Assembly: GCA_029777145.1 (NCBI GenBank)
Contig: JAKOSS010000275.1
Span: 1-10,744, forward strand
Direction: 5' to 3'
Source: Acidobacteriota bacterium
GTDB taxonomy: Bacteria > Acidobacteriota > Blastocatellia > Pyrinomonadales > Pyrinomonadaceae
Length of the DNA stretch: 10,744 nt
Shown piece by piece: positions 1 to 8,100 of this stretch; position 1 is the first letter of the stretch; every line of letters starts with the position of its first letter. Position numbers and translations under genes: made by a program. The notes beneath the pieces are model-generated. The model was given only the letters and a program-made list of their open reading frames with translations, was not told the origin of the DNA and searched no databases.

Positions 1-623
1 GAAGCGATCATCACGCTGGTGTTGATCCCGGAAAACAGCGACGCGGTCTCGTTCCGCCCGACGGCGAACAGATATCGTCCCCAAACCGACCGGTGAAGCA
101 CGACCCACATGATCGCGCCGATGACGACCAGAAGTACGAACGGCGTCGGGACCCCAAAAAGGCTGCCGGTCGCGACGCTCTGGAGCGTTTCGAATCCCGC
201 GGCGTTGCCGAATCCCTTGGTGTTGTCGTCGGTGATGTAGCGCGACAGTCCGCGATAGAAAAGAAGCCCGCACAAGGTGACGATGAACGGCTGGATCTTG
301 ACCTTCGTCACGAGCAGCCCGTGAACAAGTCCGAGAAATGTCGTCATGGCGAGTACGATGATGATCGCCAACGCCGCCGGGACCTTGTATTCGACGAGCA
401 GGATCGAGAGCACGACTCCGAGCAGCGCGAAGACCGAACCGACCGACAGATCGATCCCGCCGGTGATGATCACGATTCCCGTCCCGATGCTGAAGATCCC
501 GAAGATCCCGATCAGTCGCGCGAGATTCTGAAGATTCGTCGCGCTCAGGAATTCCGGACTGAGAACGGCAAGAACGCCGCACACGACCGCCAGCAGGACG
601 AAGATTCCAAGTTCCTTTTTCAT
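1..623 (-). CDS. Sugar ABC transporter permease, RbsC-like (partial, runs off left edge)
   Basis: Inner-membrane permease of a CUT2 (ribose/galactose-type) sugar importer. Translating the minus strand from the ATG at 623-621 gives 207 open codons with no stop before the window edge, so the 3' end is missing (the family is usually about 310-340 residues). It starts MKKELGIFVLLAVV and has several hydrophobic segments: roughly residues 6-22, 36-54, 62-77, 83-104, 112-123 and 160-177. The family motif GGIDLSVGSVFAL lies at residues 55-67. A cytoplasmic-loop segment GRYLFAVGRNETASLFSGIN at 182-201 corresponds to the RbsC loop that contacts the ATPase. The start lies 6 bases after the stop of the ATPase gene, so the two are almost certainly co-transcribed; no strong Shine-Dalgarno is visible, which fits translational coupling. 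The substrate cannot be read from the sequence. Confidence 0.93.
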   Translation of the reverse strand, partial: MKKELGIFVLLAVVCGVLAVLSPEFLSATNLQNLARLIGIFGIFSIGTGIVIITGGIDLSVGSVFALLGVVLSILLVEYKVPAALAIIIVLAMTTFLGLVHGLLVTKVKIQPFIVTLCGLLFYRGLSRYITDDNTKGFGNAAGFETLQSVATGSLFGVPTPFVLLVVIGAIMWVVLHRSVWGRYLFAVGRNETASLFSGINTSVMIA

Positions 624-629
624 AAGCGG

Positions 630-2123
630 TTAAGCTGATCCGACAGCGAGTTTCATGATCGATTCCTCGGATGCCGCGTCGCCGTCGAGTATCCCCGTGA
701 TGCTTCCTTCATGCATGACGGCGACCCGGTCGCTCTCGTTGATGATCTCTTCCATGTCGCTCGAGATCATCATGATCGCGACGCCGTTGGCCGCGAGTCC
801 GCGCATCAATTCGTAGATCTCGGATTTCGCGCCGACGTCGATCCCGCGCGTCGGTTCGTCGAAGATCAGCACTTTCGGTTCGAGCGACAGCCATTTCGCG
901 AGCACGACCTTTTGCTGGTTGCCGCCGCTCAGATTCCCGGCCGGCGTCTCGACCGACGGCGTTTTGATCTTCAGTTTCTCGCTCATCCGGACGGCGACGT
1001 CCGTTTCGGCCGAACGGCTCACAAGTCCGTGCTTCGAATACCGCCCGAGCGCCGGAAGCGTGACGTTCTCGCGGATCGGCATCTCAAGGACCAATCCGGC
1101 CTGCCGCCGGTCTTCGGGGACGAGATAGATGCCGTTTGCGATCGCGTCGCCGGCGTTCGAGATCTGAATCCGCCGCCCATCTATCTCGAGCGTTCCGGAA
1201 ACTGCCCGGTCGGCACCGAAGATCGCCTGCGCGGCTTCGGTGCGTCCGGCTCCGACGAGCCCGGCAAATCCGAGGATCTCGCCCTTGCGAACCTCAAATG
1301 TGATCGGGGTTTCGGGATAGCGGGCCGTACGCAGACCGGTGACCTTGAGCATCGGGTCGCCGGCCGCGGATCGGTCCGATCGCTTTTCACGTTTGATGTC
1401 GCGCCCGACCATCTGGCGGACGATCGCGTCGTGACTGATCTCGTCGCTTGCCAGGACGCCGGCGTTTTTGCCGTCGCGGAGCGTGACGACGCGATCGGCG
1501 ATTTCCTTGATCTCGCCTAGCCGGTGTGAAATGTAGATGACGGCGATCCCGCGGCTCCGAAGATCCTTGATCACCGAAAGCAGACGGTCCGTTTCGGTCA
1601 GTGTCAGGCTCGACGTCGGTTCGTCGAGAATCAGGATCCGGGCATTGAGCGACAGCGCCTTGGCAATCTCGACGAGTTGGCGTTTGGCGATCGACAATGT
1701 GCCGAGCTGCGTCTGCGGCGCGACGTCGAGACCGAGAATCTCAAGAAACGGCACCGATTCGGAATTGAGCCGCGTGCGATCGATCAAATACCCGAAAAAA
1801 CGCGGCTCGCGCCCAAGGAAAACATTGTCGGCGACGGTCAGATTGTCGAGAACGTTCAGCTCCTGATGAACAAAGCCGATGCCGAAACGGATCGCGTCGT
1901 TGACGCCGCCGATCTGCACCGTATTCCCGTCGACAAAAATCTCGCCCTCGTCCGGCTGATAAACCCCGCCGAGGATCTTCATCAGAGTGGATTTTCCGGC
2001 ACCGTTCTCGCCGGCGAGCGCCACGACTTCGCCCGGACGGATCTCGAAATCGACGCCGTCAAGCGCGCGCACTCCCGGGAATGACTTCCCGATGTTCTTC
2101 ATTTGAAGGGTCGGTCCTTTCAT
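630..2123 (-). CDS. Sugar ABC transporter ATP-binding protein, RbsA-type (two ATPase domains)
   Basis: Energises the CUT2 importer at the cytoplasmic face of the inner membrane. At 497 residues it has the usual RbsA/MglA/XylG length and two nucleotide-binding domains. Domain 1 has Walker A GENGAGKST (38-46), Q-loop Q87 in VHQELN, a diverged signature LSIAKRQ (143-149), Walker B ILILDEP (163-169) and the switch histidine H200. Domain 2 has the degenerate Walker A GLVGAGRTE (288-296) that is normal in this family, a full signature LSGGNQQ (398-404) and Walker B VLIFDEP (418-424). One composite ATP site is therefore probably the main catalytic one, as in relatives. The ATG at 2123 is used; an internal ATG at codon 8 (2102) is a possible alternative because the conserved domain begins about there. 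It lies 33 bases after the binding-protein gene and 6 bases before the permease gene. Substrate unknown. Confidence 0.95.
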   Translation of the reverse strand: MKGPTLQMKNIGKSFPGVRALDGVDFEIRPGEVVALAGENGAGKSTLMKILGGVYQPDEGEIFVDGNTVQIGGVNDAIRFGIGFVHQELNVLDNLTVADNVFLGREPRFFGYLIDRTRLNSESVPFLEILGLDVAPQTQLGTLSIAKRQLVEIAKALSLNARILILDEPTSSLTLTETDRLLSVIKDLRSRGIAVIYISHRLGEIKEIADRVVTLRDGKNAGVLASDEISHDAIVRQMVGRDIKREKRSDRSAAGDPMLKVTGLRTARYPETPITFEVRKGEILGFAGLVGAGRTEAAQAIFGADRAVSGTLEIDGRRIQISNAGDAIANGIYLVPEDRRQAGLVLEMPIRENVTLPALGRYSKHGLVSRSAETDVAVRMSEKLKIKTPSVETPAGNLSGGNQQKVVLAKWLSLEPKVLIFDEPTRGIDVGAKSEIYELMRGLAANGVAIMMISSDMEEIINESDRVAVMHEGSITGILDGDAASEESIMKLAVGSA

Positions 2124-2156
2124 TTGACTGCCGTCTCAGGTTACGTTGAGGGCCCT

Positions 2157-3158
2157 CTATTTTCCGGTCAATGTTTTGAGCCTTTGAATAAACTCCTCGG
2201 CGTCGCCCTGCTTGATGACCTTTGTCGGAACGACGATCTGTTTGTTGGCCGGGATAACCGACTTATCGCCGCTCAGGATCTTGTTCATCGCGATCACCGA
2301 CTGGTAGCCGAATTCGAACGGCTGCTGCACGACGGTCGCGTAGATCGCACCGTCCTTGACGCCGGCCAGCGTTTCGTCTTCTTCATCGAAACAAACGATC
2401 TTCACCTGTCCGATCTTGCCCGCGTCCTTGACCGCATTCAGGATCGCCGGACCGTTGTAGCTCCAAAGTCCGATAAGCGCCGCGATATCCGGATACTTGA
2501 CGAGCGTATCCGCCGCATTAGCCTTAGCCCGCGCACGATCTGTCTCGTCGGTGCGGATGTCGATGATCTCGACCTTCGAGTCCTTCAGCGCCTCGCGGAT
2601 TCCCTGCGTCCGTTCGGCCGCGTTCCGCGCGTCGCTGCTTCCGACGAAAAGCATGATCTTGCCGCCGTCGGGCAGAGCTTCTTTGATCAGTTCGCCGACC
2701 TGACGACCCGCGGCGACATTGTCGGTACCTATATATAAAGCGCGGTCGCTGTTTGGGGCATCGGAATCCTGGGTGATGACAAGCGCCTTCTTGGCCGTCT
2801 CGTTCAGCATCTGGGTCTGATTGTCGGGGTCCTTCGGCGAGATCGCGATGCCGTTGACGCCGGTCGAGACGAGATCGTCGATGATCCGCTTTTGTTCGGC
2901 AGCCGTTCCTTCGCCCGGCATCTTGAATTCGACAGTGACGTTGTCGAGTTCGCCGTCGGCCTTTTCGACTCCCTTGCGGGCGATCGTCCAGAAATCAGAC
3001 GAATTGTTCGTGACGAACGCGAGTTTGAAGTTCTTCTTGCCGCCTCCGCCGGTGTTGCCGGCGTTGGTTTCGGTACCTGCCTTAGGCTGGCACGAGGCGA
3101 TGAAAAGTACGGTTGCCAGAAGGCAGGCGCTGATTGCGATGATCCTCGATCGTTTCAT
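2157..3158 (-). CDS. Sugar ABC transporter substrate-binding lipoprotein, RbsB-like
   Basis: Periplasmic-side binding protein of the importer, family Peripla_BP_4 (ribose/allose type), 333 residues. The N-terminus is a lipoprotein signal: MKRSR, a hydrophobic core (6-20), then I-A-S-C with the lipidated cysteine predicted at C23, followed by a flexible Gly-rich linker (GGGG at 37-40). The mature fold begins FKLAFVTNNSSDFW (44-57), typical of this family. Probable ligand-pocket segments are SPKDPD (107-112), QDSD (130-133), GTDN (144-147), GSSDARNAAERTQG (173-186), WSYNGPA (232-238), FDEED (257-261) and QQPFEFGY (278-285). A good Shine-Dalgarno, AAGGG, sits 6 bases before the ATG. It is the first gene of the B-A-C operon and follows lacI on the same strand after 190 bases that hold a LacI-type operator-like site. 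The family usually binds monosaccharides; which one is not evident. Lipid anchoring is less common than a soluble form in Proteobacteria. Confidence 0.93.
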   Translation of the reverse strand: MKRSRIIAISACLLATVLFIASCQPKAGTETNAGNTGGGGKKNFKLAFVTNNSSDFWTIARKGVEKADGELDNVTVEFKMPGEGTAAEQKRIIDDLVSTGVNGIAISPKDPDNQTQMLNETAKKALVITQDSDAPNSDRALYIGTDNVAAGRQVGELIKEALPDGGKIMLFVGSSDARNAAERTQGIREALKDSKVEIIDIRTDETDRARAKANAADTLVKYPDIAALIGLWSYNGPAILNAVKDAGKIGQVKIVCFDEEDETLAGVKDGAIYATVVQQPFEFGYQSVIAMNKILSGDKSVIPANKQIVVPTKVIKQGDAEEFIQRLKTLTGK

Positions 3159-3180
3159 AATTTTCCCTTATTAATGTGCT

Positions 3181-3196
3181 GGTAAAGCGTTTAACC
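3181..3196. promoter_or_regulatory. Candidate LacI-family operator upstream of the ABC operon
   Basis: Imperfect palindrome GGTAAAGCGTTTAACC centred on CG (3188-3189). The half-sites GGTAAAG and GGTTAAA agree at 5 of 7 positions. It lies 23-38 bases before the binding-protein ATG, a position suited to blocking transcription. It shares the exact 12-mer AAGCGTTTAACC with the site at 4533-4548. LacI-family operators are typically even palindromes with a central CG. That this particular LacI binds here is inference. Confidence 0.6.
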
Positions 3197-3273
3197 CGCC
3201 ACTTTCCGCGACGCCGCTGTTTTGGACGTCCGGTTTGCGCGAAATTTGGACGAACGCTCGATGGTTGAAATTG

Positions 3274-3287
3274 GTTTTACCATTTTT
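3274..3287. repeat. 14-bp repeat GTTTTACCATTTTT, copy 1
   Basis: Exact copy of the 14-mer at 4616-4629. On the minus strand it reads AAAAATGGTAAAAC and contains a GGTAAA half-site like that of the candidate operators. It lies in the gap between lacI and the binding-protein gene, about 115-130 bases before the latter's ATG. It could be an auxiliary operator half-site or the site of another regulator. Confidence 0.5.
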
Positions 3288-3321
3288 GCGGTGCCGATGC
3301 CAGCATTCTGCTCGACGGACA

Positions 3322-3344
3322 CCGAAAACCGGTCGAATTTCCGG
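3322..3344 (-). terminator. Weak hairpin just after lacI
   Basis: On the minus strand CCGGAAA pairs with TTTTCGG (one G-T wobble) around a 9-nt loop, starting a few bases after the lacI stop. No clear U-tract follows, so it may be only a partial terminator that lets some transcription into the ABC operon, or nothing. Confidence 0.25.
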
Positions 3345-3348
3345 CATT

Positions 3349-4380
3349 TCACGACGCTTCGCGGCGCAAATTCTTTGGAGGAGCGGTCGATTTTCGAATG
3401 ATCAGGTATGTCGGGATCTTTATCTCGACACCCGACTGTTCCTTGCGCTCGATGGTCAGCATGAGCGCTTCGACGGCGCGGCGTCCCATCTCGGTCCGTG
3501 GCGAACAAACGGTCGTCAGCGGCGGATCGCTGAGCGCGGCAAAAGCTATATCGTCGAAGCCGATGATCGAAATATCTTCAGGAACACGGAGCCCCGCTTC
3601 CTTGAATTGCGCCATCGCGCCGAGCGCCATCAGATCGTTGGCGGCAACGGCAGCCGTCGGCAGTTCGCCGAGCCTGAGTATCTCCGCGGCGGCCATCCGA
3701 CCGCTCTCGAACCGGAAGTCGCCGGCGAAGATCATTCCGGCATCCGCCTGGGGCAGATATTTCTTCATCGAGGTGACGAACGAATCGCGGCGGATGTTTC
3801 CCGACAGGATCCGGTCCGATCCGGCGATGTGGGCGATCCGCTCATGTCCCAATGAAACAAGGTGCCGGACGGCCTCTTCGATCCCGCTGGAATAGTCGAG
3901 GATGATGTTGCTCATGTTCTCGTCGACCGTCCCGAGATCGTTGAAAACCGCATTCACGCGACGCAGCCGGAGCTCTTCGATAAGCGTCGGCTCAAGCTCC
4001 GCTGTCATCAGCGCGACGCCGGCGACCTTGAGACCGATCAGCCTCCGAACATAGTCGGCGGCACGCTCCGCATCGTAATTCGTATTGAAGAGCATGACGT
4101 TGTACCCGCGCTCGAAGGCCGCCGTTTCAATGCTCTTGACCAGCTCCGGAAAGAACGGATTTGAAATGTCGGAGATGAGCAATCCGATGATATTGGTTCG
4201 TCCCGACGCGAGAGAGCGGGCATGGGCGTTCGGATAGTAGCCGAGTTCCTCGATCGCGCGCTGCACACGGCGGCGCGTCTTGTCGGTCACGAACTTCGTC
4301 TCGTTGATGACATGCGATACCGTGGCGGTGGACACCCCGGCTTTGACTGCGACGTCCTTAATTCTCATATTGTTGGACAC
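3349..4380 (-). CDS. LacI-family transcriptional regulator
   Basis: Sugar-responsive DNA-binding repressor, 343 residues from a GTG start at 4380 or 339 from the ATG at 4368. The ATG form begins MRIKDVAVKAGVSTATVSHV, which matches the usual LacI N-terminus, but neither start has a convincing Shine-Dalgarno, so the start is unsettled. In GTG numbering: helix-turn-helix about 7-26 (recognition segment VSTATVSHVIN), hinge helix about 50-59 (PNAHARSLAS, with the minor-groove leucine L57), and periplasmic-binding-protein-like sensor domain from 64 (IIGLLISDISNPFF). Sensor landmarks are ANDLMALGA (247-255), IIGFDDI (272-278) and a C-terminal LIIRKST. The hinge leucine fits recognition of operators with a central CpG, and three such candidate sites lie in the flanking promoter regions. 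The neighbours point to local control of the ABC operon and the receptor; the inducer is unknown. Confidence 0.95.
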   Translation of the reverse strand: MSNNMRIKDVAVKAGVSTATVSHVINETKFVTDKTRRRVQRAIEELGYYPNAHARSLASGRTNIIGLLISDISNPFFPELVKSIETAAFERGYNVMLFNTNYDAERAADYVRRLIGLKVAGVALMTAELEPTLIEELRLRRVNAVFNDLGTVDENMSNIILDYSSGIEEAVRHLVSLGHERIAHIAGSDRILSGNIRRDSFVTSMKKYLPQADAGMIFAGDFRFESGRMAAAEILRLGELPTAAVAANDLMALGAMAQFKEAGLRVPEDISIIGFDDIAFAALSDPPLTTVCSPRTEMGRRAVEALMLTIERKEQSGVEIKIPTYLIIRKSTAPPKNLRREAS

Positions 4381-4478
4381 TGATCCCGCTGCACTATTGG
4401 CAAAGGTGTCTTGATCTATACTGCGCGTTCGGGCGCAAATCTAAGCCGAACAAATGGTGGAACGGAATCTATTGCAAT

Positions 4479-4508
4479 TTTATAGCTGATTTCGCGCTTC
4501 TTCGCCAA
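4479..4508 (-). promoter_or_regulatory. Candidate sigma-70-type promoter of lacI
   Basis: On the minus strand there is a -35-like TTGGCG (4508-4503), an 18-base spacer and a -10-like TATAAA (4484-4479, 5 of 6 to consensus). Transcription would start near 4472, leaving a leader of about 90-105 nt before lacI. This is the best match I found in the gap, but it was located by eye only. Confidence 0.4.
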
Positions 4509-4532
4509 TTCGAACGGCACCTTTCGCGAAAA

Positions 4533-4548
4533 AAATAAGCGTTTAACC
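4533..4548. promoter_or_regulatory. Candidate LacI-family operator upstream of lacI
   Basis: AAATAAGCGTTTAACC, centred on CG (4540-4541). The right half (GGTTAAA when read on the other strand) is identical to the right half of the site at 3181-3196, and the 12-mer AAGCGTTTAACC is shared; the left half is degenerate. It sits about 25 bases upstream of the proposed lacI -35 box, so it could serve autoregulation or act as a distal operator for the divergent receptor gene. Confidence 0.5.
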
Positions 4549-4615
4549 ACCGTTTTTATCTGGACATTTCGAAAAAAAGCTGTTACTTTACCAGTCAATC
4601 TGAAGGAACCAAGTT

Positions 4616-4629
4616 GTTTTACCATTTTT
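4616..4629. repeat. 14-bp repeat GTTTTACCATTTTT, copy 2
   Basis: Second exact copy of the 14-mer found at 3274-3287, here in the gap upstream of lacI and about 70 bases to the right of the candidate operator at 4533-4548. A related CTTTACCAG lies nearby at 4587-4595. Being shared by both intergenic regions of the locus favours a regulatory role. Confidence 0.5.
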
Positions 4630-4713
4630 CATTCGACAGCAGATTTGCCCGGATCTAACAGTTAAATAGCGCGTATTACTGGTCAAACTCGAGGAGTAAT
4701 CACGTCGCCCTGG

Positions 4714-4732
4714 AAATTGGAAAGACCAATTT
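4714..4732. repeat. Perfect inverted repeat AAATTGG-N5-CCAATTT
   Basis: Seven-base perfect arms around AAAGA, in the middle of the divergent gap. No T-tract follows on the plus strand. It could be a protein-binding site or a small RNA stem. Its function is unknown. Confidence 0.5.
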
Positions 4733-5085
4733 TGAGAGATTCGGGGCCCAACGGTAAATCAGCTTTCACAGCATTTCATCAACTTCGGATGTTCTGGGTT
4801 CGACACGATCAAGGGTGGTTGTGATTGTCGGTGATCTGCCGGCGATCAGCAATTTTGAAATGCCATCTCCGGCAATTGGAGTAGACGATTGCGACGAGTT
4901 TTTGGTGCAACGGCGACAAACCGACCGTTTTCTTCACCTTGAAACTACCTTCGACCGGTTTGATGACTCCGGTCGTGGCCTAAGGCGGCGGATTGTTGCG
5001 TCGATCGCGATTTCGGAATTCGGCTCGCAAACCTATTCTCGTTGGAAACTTAGTGGGCGGCGTGACCGTCAATCGATTTCGAAGC

Positions 5086-5106
5086 GGTAACCCTCAGGGA
5101 GTTACC
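5086..5106. repeat. Inverted repeat GGTAAC...GTTACC upstream of the receptor gene
   Basis: Six-base perfect arms, GGTAAC and GTTACC, enclose CCTCAGGGA. Two more C-G pairs are possible if A5100 bulges. It ends 71 bases before the receptor ATG, just upstream of the possible -35 box. It may be an activator or repressor site, or a leader hairpin if transcription starts further upstream. The arms resemble the GGTTAA half-sites but lack a central CG spacing. Confidence 0.45.
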
Positions 5107-5122
5107 AAATTTTACCCGGATG

Positions 5123-5138
5123 GGTTAAGCGGTTAAAT
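5123..5138. promoter_or_regulatory. Candidate LacI-family operator upstream of the receptor gene
   Basis: GGTTAAGCGGTTAAAT, centred on CG (5130-5131), 39-54 bases before the receptor ATG. The left half GGTTAAG matches the consensus half-site of the other two sites; the right half is weaker (4 of 7 symmetrical). It overlaps a possible weak promoter with -35 TTTACC (5111-5116) and -10 TTAAAT (5133-5138), 16 bases apart. A bound repressor there would occlude the -10 region. Both the promoter and the operator are inferences. Confidence 0.42.
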
Positions 5139-5166
5139 GCCCGTTTATCAGCTTTTTACCGGGATT

Positions 5167-5171
5167 GGAGG
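5167..5171 (+). promoter_or_regulatory. Ribosome binding site of the receptor gene
   Basis: GGAGG with a 6-base spacer (CAAAAC) before the ATG. It fixes the start of the receptor gene and contrasts with the absence of any such site before the PL22-family gene downstream. Confidence 0.85.
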
Positions 5172-5177
5172 CAAAAC

Positions 5178-8100
5178 ATGCAACTATTGAGAATTCCCGT
5201 ACTGATACTGCTGCTCGGTCTTGTCGCCCTTGGACAGACCAACCGCGGCGGCGTCAGCGGTACGGTGACCGATTCGAACGGGGCGGTGGTCCCCGGCGCG
5301 AAGGTCACGATCACGAGTATCGGCACAAACCAGTCGGTCACGACCATGACGTCAGGCGAAGGCACGTTCTCCGTGAACAACCTGGAGCCGGTCGAATACA
5401 AGATCACGGTCGAGGCCGCCAACTTCAAGAAGTCCCAGGTTTCGGACGTCAAAGTCGACACCGCGTCCTTCCGGACGGTCAACGTCGTTCTTGAGGCCGG
5501 ACGAATCGACCAGGAGGTCATCGTCAGCGCCGAGGGACAGCTGATCAACAGCGAGTCCGGCACCGTCGGACAAACGATCAGCGAGCGCCAGTTACAGGAA
5601 CTTCCGTTGAACAACCGCAGCGTGCTCGATTTGGCAGTCACGGTCCCGAACGTATCCGGCGACGCCGGCAGCGAGGACGCCGAAGTAACATCAGGTCAGC
5701 CGGTACCCGGATTCAACCTGAGTCTCAACGGCGGACGTCCCGGCGGTACGGCGATCCTTGCGGACGGCGTGAACAACACCGGCGTCGGCGTCGGCCGCGC
5801 GGTCGTCAGCTTTACGCCGGAAACCGTACAGGAATTCACCGTCCAGACTTCGGCGTATTCGGCGGAATTCGGCAACACGAGCGGCGGCATCATCAACGCG
5901 ACGACGAAATCCGGAACGAACCGATTGACGGGAACTGCGCTCTGGTATACGCGCAATCCGGCGACCAACGCTCAACCGTACCGCATCGGGACGACGCCGC
6001 GAACTCCGAACAACCTGCGATATGATCAGGTTTCGGTAACGGTCGGCGGACCGATCTTCCTTCCGCGGCCGGGCAGCGGCACGCCGTACCTTTACGACGG
6101 ACGCGACAAGTCGTTCTTCTTCTTTGCCTACGAACCCCGCTGGCGCAAGGACTTCGTAACGACGACGACGCTTTTCCCGACGATGGCGGAACGCAACGGC
6201 GACTTCCGTGGACTTGTCCGCACCACGAGCGGCTGGCTTCCGCAGGCCGTTGCGACCCAGTTCAACGCAGTCGTCAGGGGACCATCGGACATTTACCAAC
6301 AGTTCACCGTCGGACCGAACGGAACGTTGGTGCCGATCGTATTGCCGGCCAACGCCGGCGGCGTGACGTATCAATTCTGTCAGTTCGGCTATCCGACTAA
6401 CGGCTCGAATCGCGCGGTCGTCAATGGCGTGGCGCAGAACTATTGTTTCAGTACAGCGGCTCTGCCGTATACTCCAAGCGATTCGCTCAACGTACTTCCG
6501 TCGGCTTTTATCGATCCGATCGCTCCGCAGGTCCTCGCGTTCATGCCTGAAGGCGGCGAGTATTTCCTCGACAACGGAATCGTCAGGAACGCGATCATCA
6601 ACCGTCAGGTCAACCAGAACGAAACTCGCTACACGGCCAGGATCGACCACAAGATCAATGACCGGAACCGCATCAACTTCCGCTACACCGTTACTCCTTC
6701 GGTCGGTGTCCGGGATTTCGGCAGCGATATCAACGGCAACTCCGCGGCATACAGTGACGCCAAGCAGTACCTGTTCGGCTATGACTCGACGATCAGTTCG
6801 AATATCGTCAACAACCTTCGGCTGAACTACACGCGCGGCGTGTTCTCAGAAGACTTTTCGCCTGAATTTTCGATCCAGGGCGGCAGGAATCTCGCCACCG
6901 AACTCGGACTTCCAAGTCTGACCTCGGGCGGTATCCCGCTCTTCCAGATCAGCGGCGACGGCGGCTATAACGCGTTCACCGACATCGGTTCGTCGGGATC
7001 GACCAACAATTACAACAAGGAAGATCGTTACAATCTCAACGATATCGTCTACTGGACCAAGGGCAACATGGGCTGGAAGTTCGGCGTCGACCTGAGCTAT
7101 TCACGCTTGCAAGTAATCCCGTTCTTCGGAGCATCCGGCGGCCGTTGGGAATTCCGCGTCGTCAACACGAGCAGCAACCGCTCGACGAATACGGCCAATG
7201 GCGGAAATACGCTTGCGAGTCTGCTCCTCGGTGTTCCGAACGCGGTGCAGGTCCGACCGATCTTCCTTCAGTACGACTATCGCTGGAAGAACGGCGCGGC
7301 CTTTGTTCAGAACGACTGGAAGATCCGTCAGAACCTGACGATCAATCTCGGAATGCGCTATTCGCTGCAGTATCCGAGATCGGAAAAGAACAACCTTCAG
7401 GGTGCGTTCCGTCCGGATCTCGCGCAGACCGTCACGCTTACAGACAACCAGCGCCGAAACACAGCGACAGGTTTGGGAATCGCTACGAACGCACCGATAC
7501 CCGATTACGTCCCGACGACCGTCCAGATTCCGGTCTTCGCGTTCGCCGGAATGGGCGGGCGATCGAAGTATCTTGTCCCGGTCGACTACAAGGCGTTCGA
7601 GCCGCGATTCGGATTCGCGTGGAGTCCGAAATTCTCGAAATTCCTGGCCGATCGCAATGCGGTCGTCCGCGGAGGATACGGGATCTCGCACGCGCCGCTG
7701 ACCGGTAACAACCGACTTCCGTCGCCGGACTTCGGCGGCTTCCAGGCCGTTTCGACGTCGGCCACGGGTTCGACGGTCGGTGGAACCGGCGATGCGACGC
7801 AGCCGGTCCGGCTGAGCCAGAATCCGCCGCTGACATCGCAGCGTGACCTGGCAACGGTACTCGGCATCGATTCGAACGGACTCGTCGTCAACAACTCGAT
7901 CGGAATCCCCGGATTCGCGATCGTCGGAGACGGAACGGGTCAGGTTCCCTATTCGCAGAATTGGAACCTTTCACTCGCCTTCGAATTCATGAAGAATACG
8001 GTCATTGAAGTCGCCTACGTCGGTGCCAGAGGAACGAACCTCTACATGCCGAGGGTCAATCTGAACCCGCGCGACATCAACTTCGTTGAGCTTCTCGAAG

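Larger units (their letters stand above)
4381..5177. other. Long gene-free region between lacI and the receptor gene
   Basis: This 797-base divergent gap contains the proposed lacI promoter, two LacI-type operator-like sites, one copy of the 14-bp repeat, and two inverted repeats (4714-4732 and 5086-5106). The part near lacI (about 4440-4680) is visibly richer in A and T than the genes. Short open frames at 4416-4625 (minus) and 4815-5090 (plus, GTG start) have no recognisable protein features and I do not call them. The gap is unusually long for a simple pair of promoters, so an unrecognised small RNA, a long leader or the remains of a gene are possible. Confidence 0.7.

Noticed and set aside
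93..638. Plus-strand open frame of 181 codons at the left edge
   Set aside because: It is extremely charged and lies antisense to the RbsC-like permease, whose hydrophobic, motif-bearing translation on the minus strand is clearly the real gene.
2148..2157. Perfect 10-bp palindrome GAGGGCCCTC between the binding-protein and ATPase genes
   Set aside because: It has no loop and no U-tract, overlaps the stop codon, and a 10-bp GC-rich palindrome is expected by chance in a window of this size.
4416..4625. Open frame of 69 codons on the minus strand upstream of lacI
   Set aside because: It overlaps the proposed lacI promoter and operator, its ATG lies within the 14-bp repeat, and no protein family is recognisable.
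4815..5090. Open frame of 91 codons on the plus strand with a GTG start
   Set aside because: No recognisable domain, no properly spaced ribosome site, and a composition rich in Arg and Asp as expected from GC-rich non-coding DNA. It may be a relic, but that cannot be supported.
5178..5600. TonB box at the N-terminus of the receptor
   Set aside because: I looked between the signal peptide and the plug and found no convincing match, so none is annotated.
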